From Paenibacillus silagei (GTDB lineage Bacteria > Bacillota > Bacilli > Paenibacillales > Paenibacillaceae): a DNA stretch of 64,000 nt. The stretch spans positions 248,001-312,000 of the forward strand of contig NZ_JAGGLV010000003.1 of assembly GCF_017874735.1 (NCBI RefSeq). Reading direction: 5' to 3'. Below, in pieces: positions 17,318-26,354 of the stretch (its first letter is position 1; every line of letters begins with the position of its first letter). The notes under the pieces are model-generated. The model was not told the DNA's origin, did no database searches, and worked only from the letters and a program-made list of their open reading frames with translations. The position numbers were made by a program, and so were the translations under genes.

Positions 17318-19483
17318 ATGAAGTTATTAGATTATGTGAATCCCATGCAGGGAACAGAATCGGATTTCCGGTATTCCAACGGCAACACACTGCCGCTTAC
17401 AGCAATGCCGTTCGGTATGGCAGCCTGGTGCCCGCAAACTCATGAAGCGGGCGGCACCTGGTTCTTCCATCCCCGTCACCGCCACCTGGAGGGCATCCGC
17501 CTGACCCATCAGCCCAGTCCCTGGATCGGGGACTATGGACATCTGACGCTGTTGCCGCAGAGCGGGCCGCTGCTGCTCAGCCCCGGCGCACGCTCCTCCT
17601 CCTTCAAACCGGGGGAGATGCAGGTCTCCCCCCACTATTTCAGTGTACACTTACAGCGTTACCGGACCCGGCTGGAGCTGACGCCCACCGAACGCTGTGC
17701 AGCGCTGAGAATAACTTATGATGAGCCGCACCAGAACAGGCTGATTATAGCGCCGCTGAAGGGGGAGTCACATTTTATCTTTCAGCCGGAGATGCGCAGA
17801 ATTACCGGCTATACCAGAGGCCATACTGCCGGGGTTCCCGATAACTTCGCCATGTATTTCGTCTTCCAGTTCGATACAGACCTGATCATGGAGGAGTCGG
17901 GAATCTTCGATGGAGAGTATCAGCCGTTAGGGACGTATGAGGGAACAGGAGAACGGCTGGGTGCCTATGCAGGATTAGCCCTGCCGGAATCCGGCGTAGC
18001 AGGGGTCAAGTGCGGCACCTCCTTCATCAGCGGGGAGCAGGCTCTGTTGAATCTGGAACGGGAGATTGGTGACCGGAGCTTCGGGGAGAACTTAAGCACA
18101 GCAGAGGCAAGCTGGGAAGAGCGGCTCAGCCGGATTACGGCAGAAAGCGCAGATGAAGAGAATCTCCGCACCTTTTACAGCTGCATGTACAGGGTCTGCC
18201 TGTTCCCCAGAACATGGCATGAATATAACGAGCATAGCGAACAGATTCATTACAGTCCATTTAACGGCAGCATTTGCCAAGGTCCCATGTATTCAGATAT
18301 CGGTCTGTGGGATGTATACCGTACGAGCCTCCCGCTGTACAGCGTTCTGTTCCCAGCTTTGCTGGGCGAGATTATGCAGGCGTGGACGCTGGCTTATGAA
18401 GAGAACGGCTGGCTGCCGAAGTGGCTGTCTCCGGGTGAACGCAGTGCGATGCCCGGGACACTGATTGATGCTGCGGCGGCGGATGCCATCGTCAAGGGAA
18501 TCGGGGGCTTCAATGCGGAGCTGCTGTATGAGGGCCTGCTGAAGCACGCGGACCATCCGGCTGCGGATGAGAGACTGGGCAGACGCGGACTTGAATTATA
18601 TTTACAGTATGGCTATCTGCCTCATGACCGGTTCCATGAAAGTGTAAGCAATACACTCGATTATGTGTACGGGGATTTCTGTATTGCCCAGATTGCCAGA
18701 ACACTTGGCAAGATGGATGACTATGAGCGCTTCATGAGCCGTGCACAGAATTACAAGCAGTTATTTGATCCGGAAGTCGGATTCATGAGAGGCCGTAACG
18801 AGGACGGGACCTGGCAAGAGGCCTTTGATCCTCTGCAATGGGGCGATCCCTTCTGTGAGGGCGGTGCCTGGCAGGGGAGCTGGGCGGTCCCCCATGACTT
18901 CCCGGGGCTGGCCGGACTGATGGGCGGAGAGCAGGCATTCGTCCGCAAGCTGGACCAGCTAATGGCTGAAGAACCGGTATTCAAAGTAGGCACCTATGGA
19001 CAGGAAATTCATGAAATGTCGGAGATGGCTTCGGCCGGACTCGGGCAATTCGCCATCAGCAATCAGCCCAGCTTTCACATTCCTTATCTATTCTCCAGAC
19101 TCGGGGCGTTGCCCACAACACAGTACTGGGTTCGCAAAACCATGTCCGGACAGTTCAACAGCAGGATGGACGGGTTGCCCGGCGATGAGGATAACGGCAG
19201 CATGGGGGCCTGGTATATTTGGAGTGCCCTCGGCCTGTATCCGTTAAGTCCCGGAATTCCTGAGTACGTACTCGGCAGCCCCCTGTTTGACAAGGTTACT
19301 ATCCAGCTTGACAACGGGCGGCAATGGGTCATTGAAGCGGAGAATAATAGTCCCGCCAATGTATATAGTGCATCGGTTCACTGGAACGGTAAGCCATGGG
19401 AGCATCACTCCTTGCCGCATGACGAGATTATGAGAGGCGGAGTGTTAAGCTTCAATATGGTTCCGGGGCCTGCCCCGCTATAA
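17318..19483 (+). CDS. GH92 family alpha-mannosidase
   Basis: 721 residues. The N-terminal beta-sandwich carries the family opening (DYVNPMQGTESDFRYSNGNT), and the alpha/alpha-barrel carries SDIGLWDVYRTSLPLY and the closing GDEDNGSMGAWYIWSALG, both hallmarks of calcium-dependent GH92 exo-alpha-mannosidases. No signal peptide is present, whereas many characterised GH92 enzymes are exported; an intracellular role on imported glycans is therefore likely. It starts 67 bp after GH42 with a TTAAGGAG ribosome site. Linkage preference (1,2, 1,3, 1,4 or 1,6) cannot be read from the sequence. Confidence 0.88.
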   Translation: MKLLDYVNPMQGTESDFRYSNGNTLPLTAMPFGMAAWCPQTHEAGGTWFFHPRHRHLEGIRLTHQPSPWIGDYGHLTLLPQSGPLLLSPGARSSSFKPGEMQVSPHYFSVHLQRYRTRLELTPTERCAALRITYDEPHQNRLIIAPLKGESHFIFQPEMRRITGYTRGHTAGVPDNFAMYFVFQFDTDLIMEESGIFDGEYQPLGTYEGTGERLGAYAGLALPESGVAGVKCGTSFISGEQALLNLEREIGDRSFGENLSTAEASWEERLSRITAESADEENLRTFYSCMYRVCLFPRTWHEYNEHSEQIHYSPFNGSICQGPMYSDIGLWDVYRTSLPLYSVLFPALLGEIMQAWTLAYEENGWLPKWLSPGERSAMPGTLIDAAAADAIVKGIGGFNAELLYEGLLKHADHPAADERLGRRGLELYLQYGYLPHDRFHESVSNTLDYVYGDFCIAQIARTLGKMDDYERFMSRAQNYKQLFDPEVGFMRGRNEDGTWQEAFDPLQWGDPFCEGGAWQGSWAVPHDFPGLAGLMGGEQAFVRKLDQLMAEEPVFKVGTYGQEIHEMSEMASAGLGQFAISNQPSFHIPYLFSRLGALPTTQYWVRKTMSGQFNSRMDGLPGDEDNGSMGAWYIWSALGLYPLSPGIPEYVLGSPLFDKVTIQLDNGRQWVIEAENNSPANVYSASVHWNGKPWEHHSLPHDEIMRGGVLSFNMVPGPAPL

Positions 19484-19492
19484 GAACCAGTC

Positions 19493-19525
19493 AAGGCAGT
19501 CCGGATATTCCAGGCTGCCTTTGTT
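19493..19525 (+). terminator. weak terminator after GH92
   Basis: AAGGCAG and CTGCCTT form a 7-bp stem with a long loop, followed by TGTTC. The poor T tract makes it weak, but it sits right where the next promoter begins. Confidence 0.4.
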
Positions 19526-19590
19526 CTACCTTATAGACCCTTCCAGCTAAGGAAGGAAGAACCAGACACTGCTGTCAAATCGTGAAATGG

Positions 19591-19605
19591 CAAACCATTT
19601 CGCAG
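19591..19605 (+). promoter_or_regulatory. shared regulon box 3 (CAAACCATTTCGCAG)
   Basis: Third copy of the box. It sits in a larger palindrome (GTGAAATGG-CAAA-CCATTTCGC). The -10 TAATAT starts at 19639, 48 bp downstream, and a cre-like site follows at 19654. Confidence 0.6.
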
Positions 19606-19653
19606 GTTTCACACCTGTCTTTTCATGAGCAATCTGTCTAATATCGAAGGTGT

Positions 19654-19667
19654 TGAAAGCGCTTAAC
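19654..19667. promoter_or_regulatory. cre-like site before the foldase gene
   Basis: TGAAAGCGCTTAAC has the intact cre left half and core; only the last two bases deviate. It lies just after the expected transcription start of the foldase/SLH operon. Confidence 0.5.
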
Positions 19668-19694
19668 AGAAAAGCGGGGAGGAGAGATCAACCC

Positions 19695-20801
19695 ATGGCT
19701 CAAAGGTTTCATTCCAAAAGGAAAGTGCTCGCCACTGTTCTGGCTGCATTGATCGCCGGAAGCCTGATAATGATTGGAGCAATGAGCACGGCAACGCCCG
19801 ATGAAGCAGCTCCGCTTCTGATCGTCAATGGTCAGGAGGCCACCACCGCTGAGTTCAACTGGCATCTTCAGCTGAACCGGGCGCTTACTGCCGATTACTT
19901 CATGCAGACTTATAATGCCGGTTATTCGGAGGACTTCTGGTTGACCGATTATTCCGGCGAGATTCCGCTGCAACGATGGATCAGGGACGCTCAGACTCAG
20001 CTATTGACCAAGCAAGCAGAGCTGCAGCTTGCAGAGGAAGCTGGAGTGATATCAGACATCAGCTTTGAGGCATTCCTGATTGGAATGGAGCGCGAAAATA
20101 TACGGCGGAGTCAGGCGGCAGTGAACAAGGAGGTGGTGTATGGTCCTAAGCATCTGGATGGACAGGCTTACTACAGCTATTACATGAGCAATCTTGAGGA
20201 TGCAACGATTGATGCGATGCGCCGTAATGGCTCTATCGTCATCACTGCTGAACAGGAGAGGCTGGAATATGAAGCTAATCTGGCTGCGAAATATTCCAGG
20301 CAGGGAACTATCCGTCTGGAATGGGTTACGCTGCCCTACGGACCGGAATCCGAATACAAAAATCAGAGCGGGGCCATGGACAGAATGAAAGACCTCCAGG
20401 CAACAGTACTGGCCGGAACAGAATCGACCGGAACCGAACTTACCGGAACAACTCTCCGTGAACAGGCGGACAAGCTTGGGGTCTATGCCCGCGAGCTAAC
20501 CGTTACCAGCACCTCACGGCGGACAGCAGCGCTGGAGAATCCAATGGTGTTACTTGCTGCGGAGCAGCTTGCACAGGGACAGATGAGTAGCTTGATTGTA
20601 GAGAACGGGGCTGTCCACCTCCTGTACTGCCTGTCCGAAGCTGAGCCGGAAGTTCTGCCGTTCGATCAGGTTAAGGATAAGATTGCACAGGATCTGGCAC
20701 AGCAGAAGTTCAGAGCTCTTGTGGATCACAAGCGGTCCGAAGCCGTCGTGGAATGGAATAACCAGATGGCTGAGGATCTGGCACGGCAGGCGATTCAATA
20801 A
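19695..20801 (+). CDS. exported SurA/PrsA-like foldase (parvulin-type peptidyl-prolyl isomerase)
   Basis: 368 residues from ATG 19695 (GGGGAGGAG upstream); the frame is open from 19650 but that GTG lies in the cre-like site. A basic start and membrane segment (VLATVLAALIAGSLIMIGAM) act as signal anchor; no lipobox Cys is seen. The body has a SurA_N-like helical part (VNGQEATTAEFNWHLQL) and a C-terminal parvulin-like end (LPFDQVKDKIAQDLAQQKF). It should help fold secreted proteins outside the membrane. It lies 25 bp before the giant SLH protein and shares its promoter, so it is probably a dedicated chaperone for that cargo. The parvulin core is divergent, so isomerase activity is uncertain. 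Confidence 0.72.
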   Translation: MAQRFHSKRKVLATVLAALIAGSLIMIGAMSTATPDEAAPLLIVNGQEATTAEFNWHLQLNRALTADYFMQTYNAGYSEDFWLTDYSGEIPLQRWIRDAQTQLLTKQAELQLAEEAGVISDISFEAFLIGMERENIRRSQAAVNKEVVYGPKHLDGQAYYSYYMSNLEDATIDAMRRNGSIVITAEQERLEYEANLAAKYSRQGTIRLEWVTLPYGPESEYKNQSGAMDRMKDLQATVLAGTESTGTELTGTTLREQADKLGVYARELTVTSTSRRTAALENPMVLLAAEQLAQGQMSSLIVENGAVHLLYCLSEAEPEVLPFDQVKDKIAQDLAQQKFRALVDHKRSEAVVEWNNQMAEDLARQAIQ

Positions 20802-20826
20802 CAATCTAAGGAGGAATTACGCAATA

Positions 20827-23800
20827 ATGTTGAAAAAACTGACAATAACCATACTTGCGCTGGTGATGATCTGCACAGCGATGCTCCCCGCAATGGGCGT
20901 CTCAGCCCATACTGAAGAGACGGTGACCAATGAGTTCTCGGCCCTTCCGGCAGCGGAGTTACGCTCGGAGAATTGGGTGATTGACAGCAGCAACCCTCAA
21001 TTCTTCAGCGGAGATGCTGACAGAATGGTCAGGACCTCAATGGATGCCGGATATGCAGTCTATCCAATGACAGGCATCCAGTCGTTCTCGCTTCAAACGT
21101 ATTATTTCTCCGGCTCAACCGCCGTAGTCAAGTTCTACGGATCAGAGGATGCCGCAGACTGGACGGAGCTTCCGGCCGTCAATGACAGCCCGGCGGCGAC
21201 CGGTTCGGGCTGGTACGGAACCATGTATACACCGTCAGGAGCACTGCCGGATGGTGTCAATTATCTCAAAATTGAAGTCAGCGGCGATCTCGATACCTGG
21301 ATGACGCAGCTCGGAAGCCTTAAGCTCTCCAATGTATCCACAGCTCCGCTAACGGTGACCGATGAGCTGGATGATGTCTCACAGCTCTCTTCATACAGTG
21401 ATAACTGGACCATGGATACCAGCAATCCCGATTATTTTGGCGGAGATGCTTCCCGGGCGGTAAGAACGGCCGAATCCGCTGAATTTATCGTATACCATCT
21501 GCATAACCTGCAGTCCTTCAAAGCCCGCCTGCATTCCTTTGCCGGCTCCAGCGGAAGCATCAGGTTCTATGGTTCAGCGGATGCCTCCGCCTGGGCGGAA
21601 CTGCCCGCTGTTCAAGATGCTCCTCAGTCCACGGGTGACGGAGCTTGGACAGGAAGCAATTATACGCCTGCAGCGGTTATTCCACCAGGGATTCATTATC
21701 TGAAAATCGAACTAAGTGACGATTCCGCTCCCTGGCAGATGCAGCTAGGCTCGGTCTCCTTATCCAATAGAGTGCAGGGAGGCGGCGGAAGCAGTGGCGG
21801 AGACGGGGATTATTACGTCGATGCACTGACGGGCAGCGACAGTAATGACGGGCGAACACCGGAGACGGCGTGGAAGACCTTTACTATAGTCAATCAGACT
21901 ACCTTTGAGGCCGGGGACCGGATCTTGCTGAAGAAGGGCGGCATCTGGAACGAACAATTATATCCCAAAGGCAGTGGAACGGACGAGAAACTGATCACTA
22001 TCGGTGCATACGGCACCGGAAGCAAGCCGGTTATTAATGGCGGTGGTATGGCCGGCGGGGCCATATATTTACGCAATGCCTCGAATTGGATGATCCGCGA
22101 TCTGGAGGTTACCAACTATGCCTCCGAGAGGGGAACGGTCTACCGCGAAGGGATTATGGTAGAGAACGCCAATGGAGGAATCTTAAGAAATATACACATT
22201 AAGGATAACTATGTGCATGATGTATCCAGCAGCTTCCGCTATCCTACCGTATCCGGGGCCGAAGGAGGTCCGCATGCGTTCGGCGGCATCTCTGTCTATG
22301 TCGGAGGAACAACGGGTACTGACAAGTTCGACGGGGTATGGATCGAAGGCAACACGGTGGAACGGATCGGGCGTACCGGGATTGTGGTATGGGATCAGCG
22401 GTTCAACGGAACGGATTATGCTACGGTCAATGTCACCATCCGCGGGAACTATGTCAAGCAGGCGGACAGTGACGGTATTCTCACCTTTGGTGTGAATGGG
22501 GGATTGATTGAACATAACATTGCAGAGGAAGGGGGGAACTATTCCGAGGAAGGTGAGTTCAACGGTTCCGCCGCGATCTGGCCGACCCGGGGCAGGAATA
22601 ACGTTGTACAGTTCAATGAGTCCTTCAACACGAACAAGCCGGAAGGCGACGGCCAGGGCTTCAATCTGGATATTGATACCATAGACAGTGTGGTTCAATA
22701 TAATTACAGCCATGGCAACAAAGGCGGATTCATGCTTTTCGTCGATGCGCGTTTGACTCCGGGGGTGCTGACAGGCTCCTCTAACAATGTGGTACGCTAC
22801 AATATCAGCCAAAATGATCTGACGCACACCTTCAACTTCGCGGGCGGGGTTACGCCGGATACACAAATCTATAATAATACGATCTATATAGGAGCAGGGC
22901 AAAACACCAGGATTATCGACCATGAATGGGATGACGGCGGCAATATCAACGCTCCCTATTCCTTCAAGAATAATCTGGTCTACAACCTTGGACAGGGAGG
23001 ATATAATCTGCCGGGGGTGAACGGCACCTTCGATCATAATCTGCTGTATGGCAACCATCCTGCAAGTGAGCCGGAGAATGCTAATTCCATCACAGCGAAT
23101 CCGCTTCTTGTCGCCCAAGGCAGCGGCGGTACCGGCTGGATCACGGTGGACGGCTATAAGCTGAGAGACAACTCGCCTGCACTCGGGACCGGAGCTGTTA
23201 TTGCCGACAATGGTGGACTGGATTACTGGGGCAATGCCGTGTCAGCGGATGCTCCGCCGAATATCGGAGCGTATAACGGTCCCGGACTTGATTCGGCAAC
23301 GCTGCCTGAAGCACCCATAGATGATCTGCGGCTGTATTATGAAGGCCTGAAGATTGTCCCGCATATTAAGGACGGAAGCGGCGGCGGGATATCGCTTCAG
23401 CTTCAATTCACGAACAGCTCGGCCGCAGACCCTCTGGTCATTAAGAAGATTACCTGGTCTATCGGTGAAGGCAAAGAGCAGATTACAGGCAGCGAATCGA
23501 AGTTATCCGGGATCGCACCGGGCAGCAAATTCCCTTATTCCATTCCACTGCCGGGATTCTCTGAAGGCGTGAAGTATCCTCTGGAGCTGACCGTTGATCT
23601 GGAGGGGTACGAGGATGTCCACGTGAAGCGGAATATAGATATTAACCGGATGCCGAATCAGTCGGACACAGGCAGACCGGCGCTGATTGATCTTGCGGAC
23701 GGAACCCCCCTACTGACGGATTACAACGGTGTTGATGATCTCAGTGGAACAGCGCAGCTGCGCTGGGATAAGGATCAGCTGTATTTGACAGCCGATATCC

Positions 23801-25785
23801 GTGATGATGTATTCACTCATAAGGCTTCCGGAATTAATATCTGGCAGAATGACAGCATCCAGTTCAGCCTTGCTCCCGGTGTACCGGGAGACAGCCAGTC
23901 CTGGTATGAATACGGGATCTCTCAGACGCCGGAGGGTCCGCAGATTTACCGCTGGTTGTCCATGAAGGGGGCAGCCACCGGAGTATTGACCACAGGAACG
24001 CTCAAGGTGACCAGAGATGAGCAGAATAAGGTAACCTCCTATGCCCTGGCACTGCCCTGGAGCGAAGTCAGCCCGGTCCGGCCAGCGGCGGGTGAAGTGT
24101 TGAGCTTCTCGATGCTGGTCAATGATAATGACGGAGCAGGCCGCAAGGGTTATATCGAATGGGGCTCAGGCATTGGCGGTGTGAAGGACCCGACTCTCTT
24201 CCGCACCTTTCAGCTGATGAATACCGGCGGGGAAGAAGAGCCGGAGCTGAGCAGCAATGCCGATTTGAGCCGGTTGAGTATTGACGGTACAGATATCACA
24301 GGGTTCGGGCAGGATAAGCTGAATTACACCATCAACCTTCCCTTTTCCAAGACTGAGGTGAATGTAACGGGGACTCCTGCTCATGCCGGGGCCACAGTGA
24401 CAGTAACAGGCGGGAGCGGGCTTCAGGTAGGAGACAACAGGATTGATATCAAAGTGACTGCTGCCGACGGAACTACTTCCAAGACTTACACCGTAAATGC
24501 GGTTCGGAGCGGGGACAACGCGGGGACGGATACGCCTGAACCTACGCCCGGCAGCAATAACGGCAACAATAACGGCAACAGTAATAATAACAGCGGCGGA
24601 AGTAATGAAGGTACTCCCGGCACAGTAGGTGGTGAGATCATTACTCATTCACCGGGACTCCTTCAGCTACAAGCTGAACCGGGAGCCGATGGAATCATTC
24701 ACGCGCAGCTTCGGGACGGAGAGATCCGGCAAGCCATGGATGGTGTGCAGAGTGGAGCACTGGTGCTTAAGCTGGCAGCAGAGAATGCTATGACCCAAGG
24801 AAGTGCTTTTCAACTACCGGTAAAAGAGCTGAAGGATCATGTAACCTCGCTGACCATACAAGCTGGCGGAGTGACCTTAACGATTCCCGTGGCTTCTCTG
24901 GTAGATAGTATTCCTGAGGGTTCCCGGCAGCTTGCGCTTTCCGTTCATGTTGCAAATGCTTCACAGCAGCCAGCGGACATGAATAAGAAATGGACAACGG
25001 ATTCTGTGCACCGGATATCTCTGGCCGTGGACGGACAACAAATAGAAAGACTACGCAGGTCTGCATCCATGAAGGTATCCGTTGCATACGAATTGAAGCC
25101 GGGAGAAGCGCAGCATCAAGCTATCGCCTATTCCATCACTGGTGGAGGGCAAACCGAAGTAATTAAGAACTCTAAATATGTAGCAGGAGCAGGCGGCATT
25201 ACATTTACAACACCAAACTTTGGCCTCTATGGCACTGCCAATGCAGGGGTTCACTTCTCCGATACGGACTCTAGTAACTCCATCATCCTGGAGGCATTGG
25301 CTGCCCGTGGCCTGGTTCGCGGTACAGGGGAGGGCAAATATGAACCTGACCGGCAGATCACCAGGGCAGAATTCATTCAACTGCTGGTATCCGCACTGGA
25401 GCTTCAAGGAGGGAATAACCAAGGGAAGTTCAAGGATGTCACTCCAGGTGCCTGGTACTACCAAGCCGTTACTACGGCTCAGGCTTTAGGTGTTGTTAAC
25501 GGGCGGAGCGAGGACTTCTTCGGTGCAATGGAGCCGGTTACCCGCCAGGAGATCGCTGTTATGCTATTCCGCGCTATGCGTCTGAACGGACCTCAGCCGG
25601 AGGCTTCCAGCCCTGCCGCGTCCTTTACGGATCACAAGCAAATCGGAGCGTACGCTCTGGAAGCAGTTAACTATCTGCGGCAGACCGGTATCATCAAGGG
25701 CTATGGTGACGGTACTTACAAACCGCAGGGTTTGACCACGCGTGAAGAGGCTGCAGCGGTAATATACAGAATCATGGGATTGTGA
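20827..25785 (+). CDS. giant SLH-anchored right-handed beta-helix protein (polysaccharide-active)
   Basis: 1652 residues from ATG 20827; the open frame starts at 20683 inside the foldase gene. Signal peptide at 1-30 (ending MGVSAH). Two similar domains at about 35-170 and 176-315 share NWVIDSSNPQFFSGDADR / NWTMDTSNPDYFGGDASR. A parallel beta-helix of the pectate-lyase type follows (about 329-820, YYVDALTGSDSNDGRTPETA), then a CBM9-like domain (950-1134), a cadherin-like beta-sandwich (1140-1230), an Asn/Gly-rich linker and three SLH domains (about 1473, 1535 and 1599 to the end), which bind pyruvylated cell-wall polymer. It is thus displayed on the cell surface. The beta-helix family includes lyases and epimerases as well as hydrolases; the exact activity is unknown. 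Confidence 0.85.
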   Translation: MLKKLTITILALVMICTAMLPAMGVSAHTEETVTNEFSALPAAELRSENWVIDSSNPQFFSGDADRMVRTSMDAGYAVYPMTGIQSFSLQTYYFSGSTAVVKFYGSEDAADWTELPAVNDSPAATGSGWYGTMYTPSGALPDGVNYLKIEVSGDLDTWMTQLGSLKLSNVSTAPLTVTDELDDVSQLSSYSDNWTMDTSNPDYFGGDASRAVRTAESAEFIVYHLHNLQSFKARLHSFAGSSGSIRFYGSADASAWAELPAVQDAPQSTGDGAWTGSNYTPAAVIPPGIHYLKIELSDDSAPWQMQLGSVSLSNRVQGGGGSSGGDGDYYVDALTGSDSNDGRTPETAWKTFTIVNQTTFEAGDRILLKKGGIWNEQLYPKGSGTDEKLITIGAYGTGSKPVINGGGMAGGAIYLRNASNWMIRDLEVTNYASERGTVYREGIMVENANGGILRNIHIKDNYVHDVSSSFRYPTVSGAEGGPHAFGGISVYVGGTTGTDKFDGVWIEGNTVERIGRTGIVVWDQRFNGTDYATVNVTIRGNYVKQADSDGILTFGVNGGLIEHNIAEEGGNYSEEGEFNGSAAIWPTRGRNNVVQFNESFNTNKPEGDGQGFNLDIDTIDSVVQYNYSHGNKGGFMLFVDARLTPGVLTGSSNNVVRYNISQNDLTHTFNFAGGVTPDTQIYNNTIYIGAGQNTRIIDHEWDDGGNINAPYSFKNNLVYNLGQGGYNLPGVNGTFDHNLLYGNHPASEPENANSITANPLLVAQGSGGTGWITVDGYKLRDNSPALGTGAVIADNGGLDYWGNAVSADAPPNIGAYNGPGLDSATLPEAPIDDLRLYYEGLKIVPHIKDGSGGGISLQLQFTNSSAADPLVIKKITWSIGEGKEQITGSESKLSGIAPGSKFPYSIPLPGFSEGVKYPLELTVDLEGYEDVHVKRNIDINRMPNQSDTGRPALIDLADGTPLLTDYNGVDDLSGTAQLRWDKDQLYLTADIRDDVFTHKASGINIWQNDSIQFSLAPGVPGDSQSWYEYGISQTPEGPQIYRWLSMKGAATGVLTTGTLKVTRDEQNKVTSYALALPWSEVSPVRPAAGEVLSFSMLVNDNDGAGRKGYIEWGSGIGGVKDPTLFRTFQLMNTGGEEEPELSSNADLSRLSIDGTDITGFGQDKLNYTINLPFSKTEVNVTGTPAHAGATVTVTGGSGLQVGDNRIDIKVTAADGTTSKTYTVNAVRSGDNAGTDTPEPTPGSNNGNNNGNSNNNSGGSNEGTPGTVGGEIITHSPGLLQLQAEPGADGIIHAQLRDGEIRQAMDGVQSGALVLKLAAENAMTQGSAFQLPVKELKDHVTSLTIQAGGVTLTIPVASLVDSIPEGSRQLALSVHVANASQQPADMNKKWTTDSVHRISLAVDGQQIERLRRSASMKVSVAYELKPGEAQHQAIAYSITGGGQTEVIKNSKYVAGAGGITFTTPNFGLYGTANAGVHFSDTDSSNSIILEALAARGLVRGTGEGKYEPDRQITRAEFIQLLVSALELQGGNNQGKFKDVTPGAWYYQAVTTAQALGVVNGRSEDFFGAMEPVTRQEIAVMLFRAMRLNGPQPEASSPAASFTDHKQIGAYALEAVNYLRQTGIIKGYGDGTYKPQGLTTREEAAAVIYRIMGL

Positions 25786-25804
25786 TTTCATTCTAGTGGA
25801 GGCT

Positions 25805-25827
25805 GCCGGGATTTCCCGGCGGTCTTT
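25805..25827 (+). terminator. terminator after the SLH beta-helix gene
   Basis: GCCGGG-ATTT-CCCGGC followed by GGTCTTTT. Short but GC-rich stem, 20 bp after the stop codon. Confidence 0.6.
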
Positions 25828-25887
25828 TACTGCTTCAGTTCAATTTGATAATCTCTAGACGGATTGCAGCTATACATTTGACTAACC

Positions 25888-25923
25888 ACTACATTCTGTA
25901 GTAGATTATAACTACTACGTAGT
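25888..25923. promoter_or_regulatory. BlaI/MecI-type operators over the promoter
   Basis: Two dyads: ACTACA-TTC-TGTAGT (25888-25902, perfect arms) and ACTACGTAGT (25914-25923). TACA/TGTA arms are the hallmark of BlaI/MecI/CopY operators. The first sits in the spacer between a TTGACT -35 (25878) and a TAGATT -10 (25902), so binding would block RNA polymerase. Negative autoregulation is expected. Confidence 0.65.
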
Positions 25924-25970
25924 GTAGTAATAATGTTATGGACGCATAACAGACATATGAGGTGTTCACG

Positions 25971-26345
25971 GTGAACAAGATTCAGAAGCTATCGGATACA
26001 GAATTAGAGTTAATGGAAGCCATTTGGGCGAGTACACCGCCAGTTACTTCAACGGAGCTGTTGAACCTGTTCGCGCATAAGGGAAGGGACTGGAAGGCGC
26101 AGACGATATCTACCTTTTTGTCACGGTTAGTGGATAAGGGGTTTCTGACGGCTACCCGGCATGGGCGGCTGAACAAATATGTGCCCGGCATTTCGCCTGA
26201 GGACTATAAGCTGGTGGAGACTCAGCATGTCCTGGACGGGCTGTATCAGGGTTCGGTCAAGAACCTGATCTCTGCCATGTATGACGGCGACAAGCTGTCG
26301 GACCAGGATATTGACGAGCTGAAGCAATGGTTCTCGGAAAAGTAG
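25971..26345 (+). CDS. BlaI/MecI/CopY-family transcriptional repressor
   Basis: 124 residues from GTG 25971, which lies six bases after a GAGGTG ribosome site; GTG 25962 is less well placed. A winged helix occupies residues 5-80 (LSDTELELMEAIW ... TISTFLSRLVDKGFL), followed by a short dimerisation tail (SDQDIDELKQWF), the standard layout of BlaI. Such dimers repress a promoter until a partner membrane peptidase cleaves or inactivates them. The partner gene follows immediately and the two operators lie just upstream. Confidence 0.9.
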   Translation: MNKIQKLSDTELELMEAIWASTPPVTSTELLNLFAHKGRDWKAQTISTFLSRLVDKGFLTATRHGRLNKYVPGISPEDYKLVETQHVLDGLYQGSVKNLISAMYDGDKLSDQDIDELKQWFSEK

Positions 26346-26354
26346 GTGATGACG

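Noticed and set aside
22183-23118. 311-residue minus-strand frame inside the beta-helix gene
   Set aside because: Shadow of the repetitive beta-helix coding sequence.
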